Shown here piece by piece: positions 7,030 through 15,893 of a stretch of DNA of 32,254 nucleotides. The DNA comes from CAZYIW01 sp964647705 (GTDB taxonomy: Bacteria; Pseudomonadota; Gammaproteobacteria; PS1; Pseudothioglobaceae). The number at the start of each line of letters is the position of its first letter. Position 1 is the first letter of the stretch. A program made the position numbers and the translations under genes. The stretch lies in contig CAZYIW010000011.1 in assembly GCA_964647705.1 (NCBI GenBank), positions 1 through 32,254 of the forward strand, in the 5' to 3' direction. The notes beneath the pieces were generated by a model. The model was given only the letters and a program-made list of their open reading frames with translations. It did not search any database and was not told the DNA's origin.

Positions 7030-9084
7030 GTGTCAATCAAAATAAAATTATTCTCAGCGGTTTTAGCGATAACAGGTACGGTTTTTCTTTTATTAAAACC
7101 TGCTTATGTCAATGGCGCACCAGCCAGCCAGATAACACCACCGGCTCTCTTAGCCAACCCAATTAATAATATTCAATCAGGGTCCATGATCTATACCTTG
7201 GCTGATAAGACTAAATTAACCCAATTGGCACTTGATACCGAGGTAGAGATGGATATTACCGGTGTTATTAATCGTGTCAGCGTCAAACAAAAATTTACCA
7301 ACCCTAGTAACGATTATGTCGAAGGCGTGTATGTTTTTCCTTTACCTGAAGATTCTGCCATAGATCATTTAAAAATGCACATTGGTAATCGAATTATTGA
7401 AGGCCAAATTCAAACCCGCAAACAGGCAAAAGCCACCTATAAAAAAGCCAAAAAATCAGGCAAAAAAGCCACTTTAGTAGAACAGCAACGCCCCAATATG
7501 TTTACAACCAATGTTGCCAATATAGCGCCTGGAGAAAGTATCATTGTGCAGATTGAATACCAACAATCGGTGCAATTGGATAACAATCAATTTTTTATTC
7601 GTTTTCCCACCACAGTTGGCCAAAGATACATACCCGGCAAACCAATTGCTACACAACAATCTGCAACAGGTATTGTGCCCAATACACACAGAGTTAAAGA
7701 CGCCTCAAAAATCACACCACCGATTTTGGATGATATTGATCGCCCGATCTCAATTAACATTAAGCTAAAAGCTGGTTTTGATATTGATGATATTAGTTCC
7801 GCCTATCACGATATCCAAGTCACAAAGTTTGATCAATTAACACAACGCATCGAGCTAAAAGAGGGTAAGACCCAGGCCAATCGTGATTTTGAGATAAGCT
7901 GGCGTGCAAAAGCCACAAGCATGCCCAAAATTGCTTTGTTTACACAACAAAAAGACAAAGATCATTATTTGATGTTAATGGCAACACCACAAAGCAAACA
8001 ACAGCTACAAAATGATTACACTCCAAGGGAGGTGATCTTTATTATTGACTCTTCTGGCTCTATGCATGGCGCATCAATGATTCAAGCCAAGCAAGCATTA
8101 AATAAAGCCGTTAACCGATTAAAACCCACCGATCGTTTTAATATCATTGATTTTGATAGCGGGTTTGAATCGTTTTATGACTCAGCATTACCAGCACTTG
8201 ATTTGACCAAAAAAATGGCCAATCGATTCACTCAATCCTTGCAAGCCGATGGCGGTACAGAGCCTATTGATGCTGTGAAATTTGCCTTTGGATCCAGAGA
8301 CATGGATTCTGACAAATATCTACGTCAGGTGATATTTATTACCGATGGGCAAGTGGGCAATGAAGATGAAGTATTAAACACTGTTCGTCAATCGATAGAT
8401 GACGACAAGCTTTTTACCATTGGTATTGGCTCAGCACCCAATTCATTTTTTATGACGAAGATGGCCAGCTATGGCAATGGTGCATTTACCTACATTGGTG
8501 ATATTGATGAAGTAGAAGAAAAAATGAACACTTTGTTTGCAAAATTAGAATCACCAGCACTGACTGACATCACCATTGATTTTCCACTACAGGTTAATGC
8601 ATATCAAGCCAACGATGTTATAGGCGATTTATACAGTGGTGAGGTTATCAGTGCTGTGTTCAAACTCAATGCCATACCCAATTCACTGACTGTTTCAGGG
8701 AAAAGCAATCAAGAAATTTTTAGCCAAAATATCCAATTAAACAACATTAATAATGCCAAGGGATTGGACGTGCTTTGGGCAAGGCGTAGAATAGAAAAAT
8801 TGATGGATGAATATCGTTCGCAATATCGCAAAGTCGATCAAAAGCCAATCGAGCAAGCCATTACCCAAATCGCTTTAGATCATCATTTGGTTTCTAATTT
8901 CACTTCTTTGGTAGCCGTTGATATTACATCCACCAAACCTGCGAATAAATCAACCAAAACTCAAGCAGTAGCCAACCAAGTGAAAGCTGCTAAAACAGCC
9001 ACAAATGCCGATTTTTGGATGCTTTTGGGTGCATTGATACTGCTAAGCGCGATTATGCTTGGTATGCGCAATAAAAATGAATAA
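7030..9084 (+). CDS. VIT-VWA surface protein, marine proteobacterial sortase target
   Basis: This is the presumed substrate of the adjacent sortase (TIGR03788-type). A signal/anchor segment lies at about 5-27, and a VIT domain at about 65-185 (VEMDITGVINRVSVKQKFTN, FPLPEDSAIDHL, EGQIQTRKQAKATYKKAK). The von Willebrand A domain starts about 333 with MIDAS D340-x-S342-x-S344, Thr410 and Asp439, so metal binding looks intact. The C-terminus has a membrane helix about 662-679 and a short tail RNKNE. The sorting signal before this helix reads AAKTAT (653-658); family members normally carry an LPxTG-like motif such as LPxTAT, so only the T-A-T part remains. The start is GTG at 7030 with AGAGG upstream (7018-7022). 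The stop overlaps the sortase start by 8 bp. The promoter has TTCAT boxes. Confidence 0.88.
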   Translation: MSIKIKLFSAVLAITGTVFLLLKPAYVNGAPASQITPPALLANPINNIQSGSMIYTLADKTKLTQLALDTEVEMDITGVINRVSVKQKFTNPSNDYVEGVYVFPLPEDSAIDHLKMHIGNRIIEGQIQTRKQAKATYKKAKKSGKKATLVEQQRPNMFTTNVANIAPGESIIVQIEYQQSVQLDNNQFFIRFPTTVGQRYIPGKPIATQQSATGIVPNTHRVKDASKITPPILDDIDRPISINIKLKAGFDIDDISSAYHDIQVTKFDQLTQRIELKEGKTQANRDFEISWRAKATSMPKIALFTQQKDKDHYLMLMATPQSKQQLQNDYTPREVIFIIDSSGSMHGASMIQAKQALNKAVNRLKPTDRFNIIDFDSGFESFYDSALPALDLTKKMANRFTQSLQADGGTEPIDAVKFAFGSRDMDSDKYLRQVIFITDGQVGNEDEVLNTVRQSIDDDKLFTIGIGSAPNSFFMTKMASYGNGAFTYIGDIDEVEEKMNTLFAKLESPALTDITIDFPLQVNAYQANDVIGDLYSGEVISAVFKLNAIPNSLTVSGKSNQEIFSQNIQLNNINNAKGLDVLWARRRIEKLMDEYRSQYRKVDQKPIEQAITQIALDHHLVSNFTSLVAVDITSTKPANKSTKTQAVANQVKAAKTATNADFWMLLGALILLSAIMLGMRNKNE

Positions 9085-9637
9085 TCGTTATCCAATCATA
9101 GTTGGTGCTATTGGCTTAGCTATTTTTGCCTATGGTGCCTATATTCCCATCAAAGCACAATTGGCACAATACCTAATCCATCAGGCATGGCAACAGGCTC
9201 AAGGTAAAGGTCAAGTGGTTAAACCATGGTCGTGGATGGATTCACACCCTGTAATGCGCATGAGATCTAAAAAACACAAAAAAGATTTGATTGTATTAAA
9301 TGGAGACACAGGCAATGTTTTGGCATTCGCCCCAGGATTTAACCCTAAAAGTTACGCACCAGGCGAGGGTACTACACTCATATCAGCGCATCGAGACACA
9401 CATTTTGAATTTTTAAAAGATGTAGTTCTTGGTGATGAGTTTGAGCTTAGCACAATAAATGATGCTAGAAAATATCGATACAGTGTTGATGAGGTTAAAA
9501 TCATTAACACTAATGATCAAAAAATCGATCTTTATTCGCAACAATCACAACTCAAGCTGGTCACGTGTTATCCATTCAGATCGAATATTGCTGATACACC
9601 ACTGCGCTATGTCATCAGTGCTGTGGCAATAGATTAA
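9077..9637 (+). CDS. Sortase of the marine proteobacterial type, catalytically complete
   Basis: A membrane-anchored transpeptidase, expected to cleave the C-terminal signal of the VIT-VWA protein in the periplasm. An N-terminal membrane helix covers about 7-29. The catalytic triad is visible: His105 in ISAHRDTHFEF, Cys164 in LVTCYPF and Arg177 in TPLRYVIS. The 186-residue length is normal for the class. I chose ATG 9077 (MNNRYPII) because the alternative upstream start would lie deep inside the preceding gene; the two genes overlap by 8 bp. Which acceptor nucleophile it uses in a Gram-negative envelope is not known to me. It converges on ssb with only 5 bp between the stops and no visible terminator. 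Confidence 0.9.
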   Translation: MNNRYPIIVGAIGLAIFAYGAYIPIKAQLAQYLIHQAWQQAQGKGQVVKPWSWMDSHPVMRMRSKKHKKDLIVLNGDTGNVLAFAPGFNPKSYAPGEGTTLISAHRDTHFEFLKDVVLGDEFELSTINDARKYRYSVDEVKIINTNDQKIDLYSQQSQLKLVTCYPFRSNIADTPLRYVISAVAID

Positions 9638-9642
9638 TTGTT

Positions 9643-10104
9643 TTAGAACGGGATATCGTCGTCGAAAGTGTTATCAACCGGGGTAATAGGATCTTTATCT
9701 GGTGCGTTTGTTTGTGGAGCTGATTGCTGTGGAGGCGTTGAGCCACTGCCCATATCATCACGACGATCAAGCATTTGCAGGGTGCCATTAAAGCCTGATA
9801 CCACTACCTCGGTGGTGTAGCGATCTTGGCCCGATTGATCTTGCCATTTACGGGTTTGTAATTTTCCTTCCACATAAACTTTAGAGCCTTTGTCTAGGTA
9901 TTGACCTGCAATTTCTGCTAATTTACCAAAGAGGCTGACGCGATGCCATTCAGTTCTGTCTTGTTTTTGACCGGTGTTTTTGTCGGTCCAAGATTCGGAA
10001 GTAGCCACTGATAAATTGGCCATGGCATTGCCCGATGAGGAGTATTTAACCTCTGGTTTTGCACCTAAATTACCGACTAAAATTACTTTGTTAATACCTG
10101 CCAT
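9643..10104 (-). CDS. ssb: Single-stranded DNA-binding protein
   Basis: Cytoplasmic protein that coats ssDNA in replication, repair and recombination. An OB-fold covers about 1-112, starting GINKVILVGNLGAKPEV with WHRVSLFGKLAEIAGQYLDKGSKVYVEGKLQTRKW as expected. A Pro/Gln-rich linker and the acidic partner-binding tip DDDIPF follow at the C-terminus. The 153-residue length is typical. A ribosome site GGGAGA precedes the ATG, inside or next to the end of the MFS gene, so it is the last gene of a bamD-MFS-ssb run. Confidence 0.97.
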   Translation of the reverse strand: MAGINKVILVGNLGAKPEVKYSSSGNAMANLSVATSESWTDKNTGQKQDRTEWHRVSLFGKLAEIAGQYLDKGSKVYVEGKLQTRKWQDQSGQDRYTTEVVVSGFNGTLQMLDRRDDMGSGSTPPQQSAPQTNAPDKDPITPVDNTFDDDIPF

Positions 10105-10108
10105 GTTG

Positions 10109-11275
10109 TTATTCTCCCGTTGGTTCTTGTTTCATAGTGAGCATGATTAGCCACCAAATAATTGCGATTAATGTGGTGAATAAGAATACACTATTTAGAC
10201 TAAATTTGTCATAAATCAAACCACCTATTGCGCCACCAAAAAAAGCCCCTAAAAACTGTGACGTCGAGTAAACACCCATGGCCAATCCACGCTTAGTGTC
10301 ATCTGCTGTTCTAGACACCATTGAAGGCAACATTGCCTCCATTGCATTAAAGGCAATAAAAAACAAAGTCAGTAGAATAAAAAAGGTGGTGTAAGTCATC
10401 GGTGTTTGATAAAAAAGAATCTGACTCATGGCCAGAATTAAGATAGCAATGAGTAACACCGGTTTGTGTTTTTTATATTTTTCAGCAAGAATAATCAAAG
10501 GCAGCATACCAGCAAAAGAAACGAACATTACTGGTAGATACATTTGCCAATTGTCTTGAAGGTTTTGGCTGGCAATATTATTCTCAACCAGCAACACGGG
10601 TAATGCGATAAATGCACAAGTGAGCACCAAATGAAGGGCAAACACACTAAAGTCTAAGCGCAACAGCTTGGCAGTTAGAACTTGTTTAACATTTTTAGCC
10701 GAGAGGGTGTATTGTGCATGTGGTTTTACATAGGGCAGTGAAGTAACAATCAAAAGTGCAATAATAGATAGGGCGGCAATCACCCAGAATAAACCTGATA
10801 AACCCAAATAAACAGCGACTATTGGGCCGATTAAAAGCGAAAGCATGAAAGCCACACCAATTTGCATACCAACAAATGCATTGGCTTTAGCACGTTCTTT
10901 TTCGTTCACAAAATCGGCTAAAAAAGCCATCAAAACCGCTGAGATTGCACCACCACCTTGCAGAGCTCTTCCAACAACAACACCGATAATGGTTTCGGCT
11001 TGGGCAGCAATCACACTGCCAATGAAGAAAAACACCAATCCAACGATAATCATGGGTTTGCGCCCATATTGGTCAGACAGATAACCAAAAGGTATTTGAA
11101 ACAGGGCTTGCGTTAGCCCATAGATACCAATAGCCAAACCTACAAGGTAGGGCGTATAGTCATTGTAATCTCGTGCATAAACAGAGAATACGGGGAAAAT
11201 CATAAACAAGCCCAGCATTCGGGTGCCAATAATCGAAGAGATTTTAAGCGCAAAAATACGCTCTTGTTGGTTCAT
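10109..11275 (-). CDS. MFS transporter, YajR-like
   Basis: Inner-membrane secondary transporter of the major facilitator superfamily, with about 12 hydrophobic segments in 388 residues. The TM2-TM3 loop has the family motif GYLSDQYGRKPM, and GRALQGGGAISAVLMAFLADF is the YajR-like fourth segment. At 388 residues it lacks the C-terminal YAM domain of E. coli YajR (454 aa). I chose ATG 11275 rather than the TTG one codon upstream. It starts 3 bp after the bamD stop and ends 4 bp before ssb, so it is part of that operon. Substrate is unknown. Confidence 0.85.
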   Translation of the reverse strand: MNQQERIFALKISSIIGTRMLGLFMIFPVFSVYARDYNDYTPYLVGLAIGIYGLTQALFQIPFGYLSDQYGRKPMIIVGLVFFFIGSVIAAQAETIIGVVVGRALQGGGAISAVLMAFLADFVNEKERAKANAFVGMQIGVAFMLSLLIGPIVAVYLGLSGLFWVIAALSIIALLIVTSLPYVKPHAQYTLSAKNVKQVLTAKLLRLDFSVFALHLVLTCAFIALPVLLVENNIASQNLQDNWQMYLPVMFVSFAGMLPLIILAEKYKKHKPVLLIAILILAMSQILFYQTPMTYTTFFILLTLFFIAFNAMEAMLPSMVSRTADDTKRGLAMGVYSTSQFLGAFFGGAIGGLIYDKFSLNSVFLFTTLIAIIWWLIMLTMKQEPTGE

Positions 11276-11278
11276 CAA

Positions 11279-12046
11279 TCAGTCGTCTAATGTGTAATGG
11301 GGTGTGTATTGCGGGTAGCTATTTTTCAAAACACGACGCGCATCTTTAGCCAGTGTAGGGGCTTGGATAATATCATAGTTATGCGCCATTAAATGAAGTG
11401 CAGCAGGTACAGACGGCGTATTGGGATATTTTTCAACGATATATTTACAGCGATTAATCGCAGCAATATTGGCCTCTTTTTTGGTATAGAAAATTGCCAC
11501 AAACAGCTCATGTCTTGCCAAAATATTTCTCAGTACGATTAGGCGAGACTTGGCTTCATCAGCGTATTCAGTTTTTGGAAATTTATCTATCAATGCCAAA
11601 TAATAATTAAACGCATCGCGAACAGATTGCACATCACGTTGTGCACTGTCAGTAATGAATTCATCTAAGATTGATCGTGATTTGTCCTCAGAAACAACAC
11701 CACGAAGATAATAAGCATAAGGTGTTGAGAAGTGATCAGGATAAAGCTTAATATAGCTGTTTAAGTGATCAATTGCCAAATCATAATCTTCACTTTTATA
11801 CAAGGCATAGGCAATTTCTAGTTTTGATTGTAAGGCATATTTAGAGCCTGGATAAGCGGCTTGAAGTTGTTCAAACAGTGAGATGGCTTCATCCATGGTT
11901 CCAGCAGAAACTTGCTCTTTGGCCTTTTCGAAGAAAGTTTTTGGCGACCAGCCTTTAGTGATAGATTCACGCTTTTTTTCCTCTTCCCACCAGCAACCAC
12001 TAAGGAACAAGCTTAGTAAAGGCAATATCAAGATTAATTTTTTCAT
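11279..12046 (-). CDS. bamD: Outer-membrane protein assembly lipoprotein BamD
   Basis: An essential lipoprotein of the BAM complex that helps insert beta-barrels into the outer membrane. A type II signal peptide ends LFLSGC with lipidated Cys18. Five TPR-like repeats follow: FFEKAKEQVSAGTMDEAISLFEQLQAAYPGS, then YDLAIDHLNSYIKLYPDH, the conserved YYLRGVV, AFNYYLALIDKFPKTEYADEAKSRL and RCKYIVEKYPNTPSVPAALHLM. The length (255) matches E. coli BamD (245). It is the first gene of the minus-strand run to ssb and divergent from spoT. Confidence 0.95.
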   Translation of the reverse strand: MKKLILILPLLSLFLSGCWWEEEKKRESITKGWSPKTFFEKAKEQVSAGTMDEAISLFEQLQAAYPGSKYALQSKLEIAYALYKSEDYDLAIDHLNSYIKLYPDHFSTPYAYYLRGVVSEDKSRSILDEFITDSAQRDVQSVRDAFNYYLALIDKFPKTEYADEAKSRLIVLRNILARHELFVAIFYTKKEANIAAINRCKYIVEKYPNTPSVPAALHLMAHNYDIIQAPTLAKDARRVLKNSYPQYTPHYTLDD

Positions 12047-12116
12047 TGACAGTTTGAATTTATAAATTTTGAATGAGTAGGATTATACGCATCTAGGACT
12101 CTTAACCAGCTGTATT

Positions 12117-12149
12117 TAAGTCCACTGTGAATAAGTATGGACTTATAAT
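12117..12149. promoter_or_regulatory. Inverted repeat and -10 element before spoT
   Basis: TAAGTCCA (12117-12124) and TGGACTTA (12138-12145) form a perfect 8-bp inverted repeat with a 13-bp spacer. TATAAT (12144-12149) overlaps the right arm. The layout would suit an operator over the spoT promoter. No -35 is clear and I cannot name a regulator. Confidence 0.45.
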
Positions 12150-12185
12150 GACAAAATTGAAACCAGCACTGGCCAAAACCGATTC

Positions 12186-14291
12186 ATGAGTATATTTACC
12201 AAAAGAATCCTTATTTCTGATTTGTGTAATGTATTAGACACCTACATGCCAAAAGAGCAGGTTGAGGACGTCTATAAGGCCTATATTGTGGCGGCCACTG
12301 CTCACGATGGACAATATCGAAAATCTGGTGAAGCTTATGTTTTTCATCCCATCTCTGTTGCCATGATTTTGGCTGAATTACAGCTGGATTATTATTGTAT
12401 CGTCGCAGCACTGTTACACGATTGTATTGAGGACACATCACTCACCTATGAAGACATCAAAGATGATTTTGGCGAAGAAGTTGCACATATCGTAGAAGGG
12501 GTTACTAAATTAACAGACCTAGAGTTTCACTCCAATACCGACGAACAAGCACAAAATTACCGTAAATTGTTTTTGGCCATGAGCACTGATATGCGCGTTA
12601 TGGTGATCAAATTAGCCGATCGCTTGCATAACATGCGCACGCTCAAATCCATGTCTCGGAATAAACAAATCAGGATAGCCAAAGAAACAGCAGAGATTCA
12701 TGCACCTATTGCCCGTAGATTGGGTCTTAACAGCATCAGGGTTGAGCTTGACAACCTGTGTTTTGAAATTATTCATCCTTATCGTTACAAGGTATTAACA
12801 CGTCAGATTAAAAAGCAATGTGGCAATCGTAAAAAAATCATCAACCATATTCAAGGTGAAATTGAGCATCGCTTGCATCAAGAAGGGCTTCCGCATGTGC
12901 GAATCTCAGGCAGGAGAAAGCAACCTTGCAGCATTTACAAAAAAATGAAACTAAAAAAGCTTAAATTCAATCAAGTATTGGATATGTATGCTTTTCGAGT
13001 CGTTGTTTCAGACGTGTCTGAATGCTATCAAGCGCTTGGCATTATTCATAATTTATACAAACCATTACCCGGCAAATTTAAAGATTATGTGGCTTTGCCT
13101 AAATCTAACGGCTATCAGTCAATACACACAATTTTATTTGGCCCAAACAAGATTTTTATTGAAGTGCAAATACGCTCAGAAGAAATGCATTTTGTTTCCG
13201 AATATGGCATTGCCGCCCATTGGCATTACAAGACCGATAACAAATCGCCATCAGAGTTAGCAAACAGTTGGTTAGGATCGCTACTGGATATTCAAAAAAA
13301 TTCTGGCACATCGGTTGAATTTTTAGAAGAAACCAAAACAGATTTATTTCCTTCAGAGGTTTTTGTTTTTACCCCTAGGGGAGATATTATCCAATTACCA
13401 TACAAATCCACTGCGCTAGATTTTGCCTATGCGGTTCACACCAATATTGGTAATCACACCATCAAAGCCAAGATTGATCAGGTTAATACACCTCTATCTC
13501 AAGAGATTAAATCAGGGCAAACCATCGAAATTATTACCGATAAAAAAGCCAAGCCACATCCGTCATGGCTTCAAATTGCCATTACCGCAAAAGCACGTGC
13601 TTCAATCAAATCCAGCCTTAAGAGCGAATCGGCTTCTGAGTTGATTCAATTGGGCGAATATCTTTTAACCAACGCACTGGATTATCAAGGAATTGATTCA
13701 CAAAATATCAGTGAAGACAGATGGGATAAGTGCTTAAAAGCACTCGGTTGTGACTCTAAAGCGGATTTATATATGAAAATTGGCCTTTCCGAAGTGTTGG
13801 TCTCGGTGGCTTTTAATCATCTACAAGAACAAGACGAAAGCAACAATCTCATTAAAAAAATTAGTATTCGTAAAACCCAAGGCAAGGCGATTAGTTTTGC
13901 ACATTGTTGTTATCCCATTCCAGGGGATAGGGTGGCCGGCATTCTAACCAGTTCAAAAGGTTTGGTGATGCACCGCTACGATTGTACAAACTTTGCCCAC
14001 GCAAAACAAAAAAATACCCAATGGTTAGAGATTGATTGGGACGCCGATGAAAGCGAAGTTTTCGAAGTGGCTGTCTCGGTGAGTGTGGTCAATCGTCGAG
14101 GCACACTGGCATCAATCGCTAATATTATCTCCAAAATGGGTATTAATATTGAGCAGCTTGACGTTCAGGAAAAAGATCATTCCATGAAAGCAATTAATTT
14201 TGTGATTGGTGTTGCCAACAAAACCCAATTAGATGCCATGTTCAAAGAGTTAAAAGCGTTAGAATTTGTGCACAATGTTGAGCGCGTTTAA
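12186..14291 (+). CDS. spoT: Bifunctional (p)ppGpp synthetase/hydrolase SpoT
   Basis: Makes and degrades (p)ppGpp in the stringent response. The N-terminal HD hydrolase domain looks active: His54, His78-Asp79 and Glu82-Asp83 in LLHDCIEDT. The synthetase domain about 235-350 has SIYKKMKLKK, LPKSNGYQSIHT and EVQIRSEEMHFVSEYGIAAHWHYK. The charge-switch motif reads KFKD (297-300), the basic (RxKD-like) version found in bifunctional Rel/SpoT rather than the EFDD of RelA. A TGS domain (VFVFTPRGDIIQLP) starts about 395 and an ACT domain covers about 625-701. The 701-residue length matches E. coli SpoT (702). It is not next to the usual rpoZ or gmk. The ribosome site is weak. Confidence 0.95.
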   Translation: MSIFTKRILISDLCNVLDTYMPKEQVEDVYKAYIVAATAHDGQYRKSGEAYVFHPISVAMILAELQLDYYCIVAALLHDCIEDTSLTYEDIKDDFGEEVAHIVEGVTKLTDLEFHSNTDEQAQNYRKLFLAMSTDMRVMVIKLADRLHNMRTLKSMSRNKQIRIAKETAEIHAPIARRLGLNSIRVELDNLCFEIIHPYRYKVLTRQIKKQCGNRKKIINHIQGEIEHRLHQEGLPHVRISGRRKQPCSIYKKMKLKKLKFNQVLDMYAFRVVVSDVSECYQALGIIHNLYKPLPGKFKDYVALPKSNGYQSIHTILFGPNKIFIEVQIRSEEMHFVSEYGIAAHWHYKTDNKSPSELANSWLGSLLDIQKNSGTSVEFLEETKTDLFPSEVFVFTPRGDIIQLPYKSTALDFAYAVHTNIGNHTIKAKIDQVNTPLSQEIKSGQTIEIITDKKAKPHPSWLQIAITAKARASIKSSLKSESASELIQLGEYLLTNALDYQGIDSQNISEDRWDKCLKALGCDSKADLYMKIGLSEVLVSVAFNHLQEQDESNNLIKKISIRKTQGKAISFAHCCYPIPGDRVAGILTSSKGLVMHRYDCTNFAHAKQKNTQWLEIDWDADESEVFEVAVSVSVVNRRGTLASIANIISKMGINIEQLDVQEKDHSMKAINFVIGVANKTQLDAMFKELKALEFVHNVERV

Positions 14292-14305
14292 AGATTTAAA
14301 TTTTT

Positions 14306-14325
14306 GTTACAAAATCGTTACAAAA
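14306..14325 (+). promoter_or_regulatory. Direct repeat with 11-bp step upstream of iscX-tolB
   Basis: GTTACAAAA occurs at 14306-14314 and 14317-14325, an 11-bp step. Such spacing fits side-by-side binding by an OmpR-family regulator, but the sequence differs from the TTCAT boxes. Function is inferred only. Confidence 0.35.
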
Positions 14326-14397
14326 ATCCTACGATAAAAACCAGTTTTTGATTAAAATTGATAAGAGTATTTTTATCCAATTAACCCATATATTTTT

Positions 14398-14592
14398 ATG
14401 CGCTGGACAGATTCCCTAGATATTGCAATAGCTCTTGATGAAGCACACCCTGATATTGACCCAACTCAAGTTAATTTTGTGGATTTGAGGCAATGGGTGG
14501 TTGACTTGGAAGAATTTGAAGATGATCCTGAGCATTCGGGAGAAAAAATCCTCGAAGCCATTCAAATGTATTGGATTGAAGAAAAAGACTAA
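14398..14592 (+). CDS. iscX: Iron-sulfur cluster assembly accessory protein IscX
   Basis: A small acidic cytoplasmic protein that binds IscS and iron and tunes Fe-S cluster assembly. The 64 residues MRWTDSLDIAIALDEAHPDIDP...FVDLRQWVVDLEEF.DDPEHSGEKILEAIQMYWIEE match the whole family, including the DPxxVxFxDLxxWV core. The usual home is the end of the isc operon. Here it stands alone, 3 bp before tolB, so the rest of isc is elsewhere. I see no clear ribosome site before the ATG. Confidence 0.93.
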   Translation: MRWTDSLDIAIALDEAHPDIDPTQVNFVDLRQWVVDLEEFEDDPEHSGEKILEAIQMYWIEEKD

Positions 14593-14595
14593 CCC

Positions 14596-15879
14596 ATGAA
14601 AAGCTTGAAATTTTTAGCCTTTTTTCTTGTTTTAATCTCTACATTCGCGCACGCCATTTTAGAAGTCACGATTCTAAAGCGTGATGAAAACGCCTTTCCC
14701 ATTGTAATATCTCCTTTTGAGGTGGTTGGAGACACCCAACAGGGGCGCCTGATTGCCAACATCATGCGTGATAACTTTAATCGCTCTGGCGAGTTTAATG
14801 CCTCTAGTAGTCTAAAGATGATTACAGGCAGTGTTGATTTTGATGCTTGGAAGGCTCAAGGTGCGGAAGCCCTAGTATTAGGCAAGGTCGAACAACTCAG
14901 TGAAAAGATTTTTAAAGTCAGAATCCAACTTTTAGATGTTTATTCTAAAAAACAACTCTATGCACAAGAATTCAAAGTTCATAATTCTGGCATTAGACGT
15001 ATTGCACACCTGCTCTCAGACGAAATTTACCAAGCATTATTGGGCATCAAAGGTTCTTTTTATACGCGTTTAACTTATATTACTGTGGTCGATAAAGGCA
15101 ATAATGAAAGGCAATATCGCCTAGAAATTGCACATTCAGATGCGCAAAACCCACAAACAATTCTTACCTCATCCAATCCTATTCTCTCACCCACTTGGTC
15201 TCCAGATCAAGAAAAAATAGCCTATGTCTCGTTTGAAAATGGCCGCTCTGAGGTGTTTATTCGCTATCCATTCGTGCGCCGAAAAGTAGAAAAACTGCCT
15301 TATTTTGATGGCATTGCTTCAGCACCCACTTGGCACCCTGATGGAAATAGCCTTGCACTAACCCTGTCTAAAGATGGCAATAAAGACATCTACTCTTATC
15401 ATTTGCAGAGCAAAAAACTCACACGTCTAACCCACAACTCTGCCATCGATACTGAGCCAAATTATTCACCAGATGGTAAGCAACTGGTTTTTACTTCAAA
15501 TCGCTCTGGACAGGTTCAAATCTACATTAAGAATCTAGAAACCAATAAAATTAAAAGAGCCACTTTTAAAGGTCCTTATAATGCCAAAGCGGTATTCTCC
15601 CCCGATGGCAAGTCTTTAGCCTTGGTTCATCGCCTAGGCAGAGATTACCGCATCGGTCTGTTGGATATAAAAAGCAAAGATTTAACCATCTTGACTTCTA
15701 ATCAATTGGATGAATCACCTTATTTTTCACCCAATGGAAATATGATTATTTTCTCTACCAATAAGAACAATAGGGGTGTACTATCCGTGGTATCGTTAAT
15801 AGCTGGAGAAACAGTAGAATTAGCGTCAAAAAAAGGCGAAGTCAGAGAGCCTAATTGGTCGCATTATTCAAAAAATTAA
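14596..15879 (+). CDS. tolB: Tol-Pal system beta-propeller protein TolB
   Basis: Periplasmic component of the Tol-Pal machine, which binds Pal and helps constrict the outer membrane at division. The signal peptide is about 1-20 (ending FAHA). An N-terminal alpha/beta domain starts about 27 (FPIVISPFEVVGD) and extends to about 150, followed by a six-bladed propeller with repeated SPDGK-type blades (LSPTWSPDQEKIAYVSFENGRSEVFIR, APTWHPDGNSLALTLSKDGNKDIY, EPNYSPDGKQLVFTSNRSG). The 427-residue length matches the family (about 430). pal and cpoB follow directly, but tolQRA are not upstream, where many gammaproteobacteria keep them. Confidence 0.96.
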   Translation: MKSLKFLAFFLVLISTFAHAILEVTILKRDENAFPIVISPFEVVGDTQQGRLIANIMRDNFNRSGEFNASSSLKMITGSVDFDAWKAQGAEALVLGKVEQLSEKIFKVRIQLLDVYSKKQLYAQEFKVHNSGIRRIAHLLSDEIYQALLGIKGSFYTRLTYITVVDKGNNERQYRLEIAHSDAQNPQTILTSSNPILSPTWSPDQEKIAYVSFENGRSEVFIRYPFVRRKVEKLPYFDGIASAPTWHPDGNSLALTLSKDGNKDIYSYHLQSKKLTRLTHNSAIDTEPNYSPDGKQLVFTSNRSGQVQIYIKNLETNKIKRATFKGPYNAKAVFSPDGKSLALVHRLGRDYRIGLLDIKSKDLTILTSNQLDESPYFSPNGNMIIFSTNKNNRGVLSVVSLIAGETVELASKKGEVREPNWSHYSKN

Positions 15880-15893
15880 CCCAGGAGAAAAAT

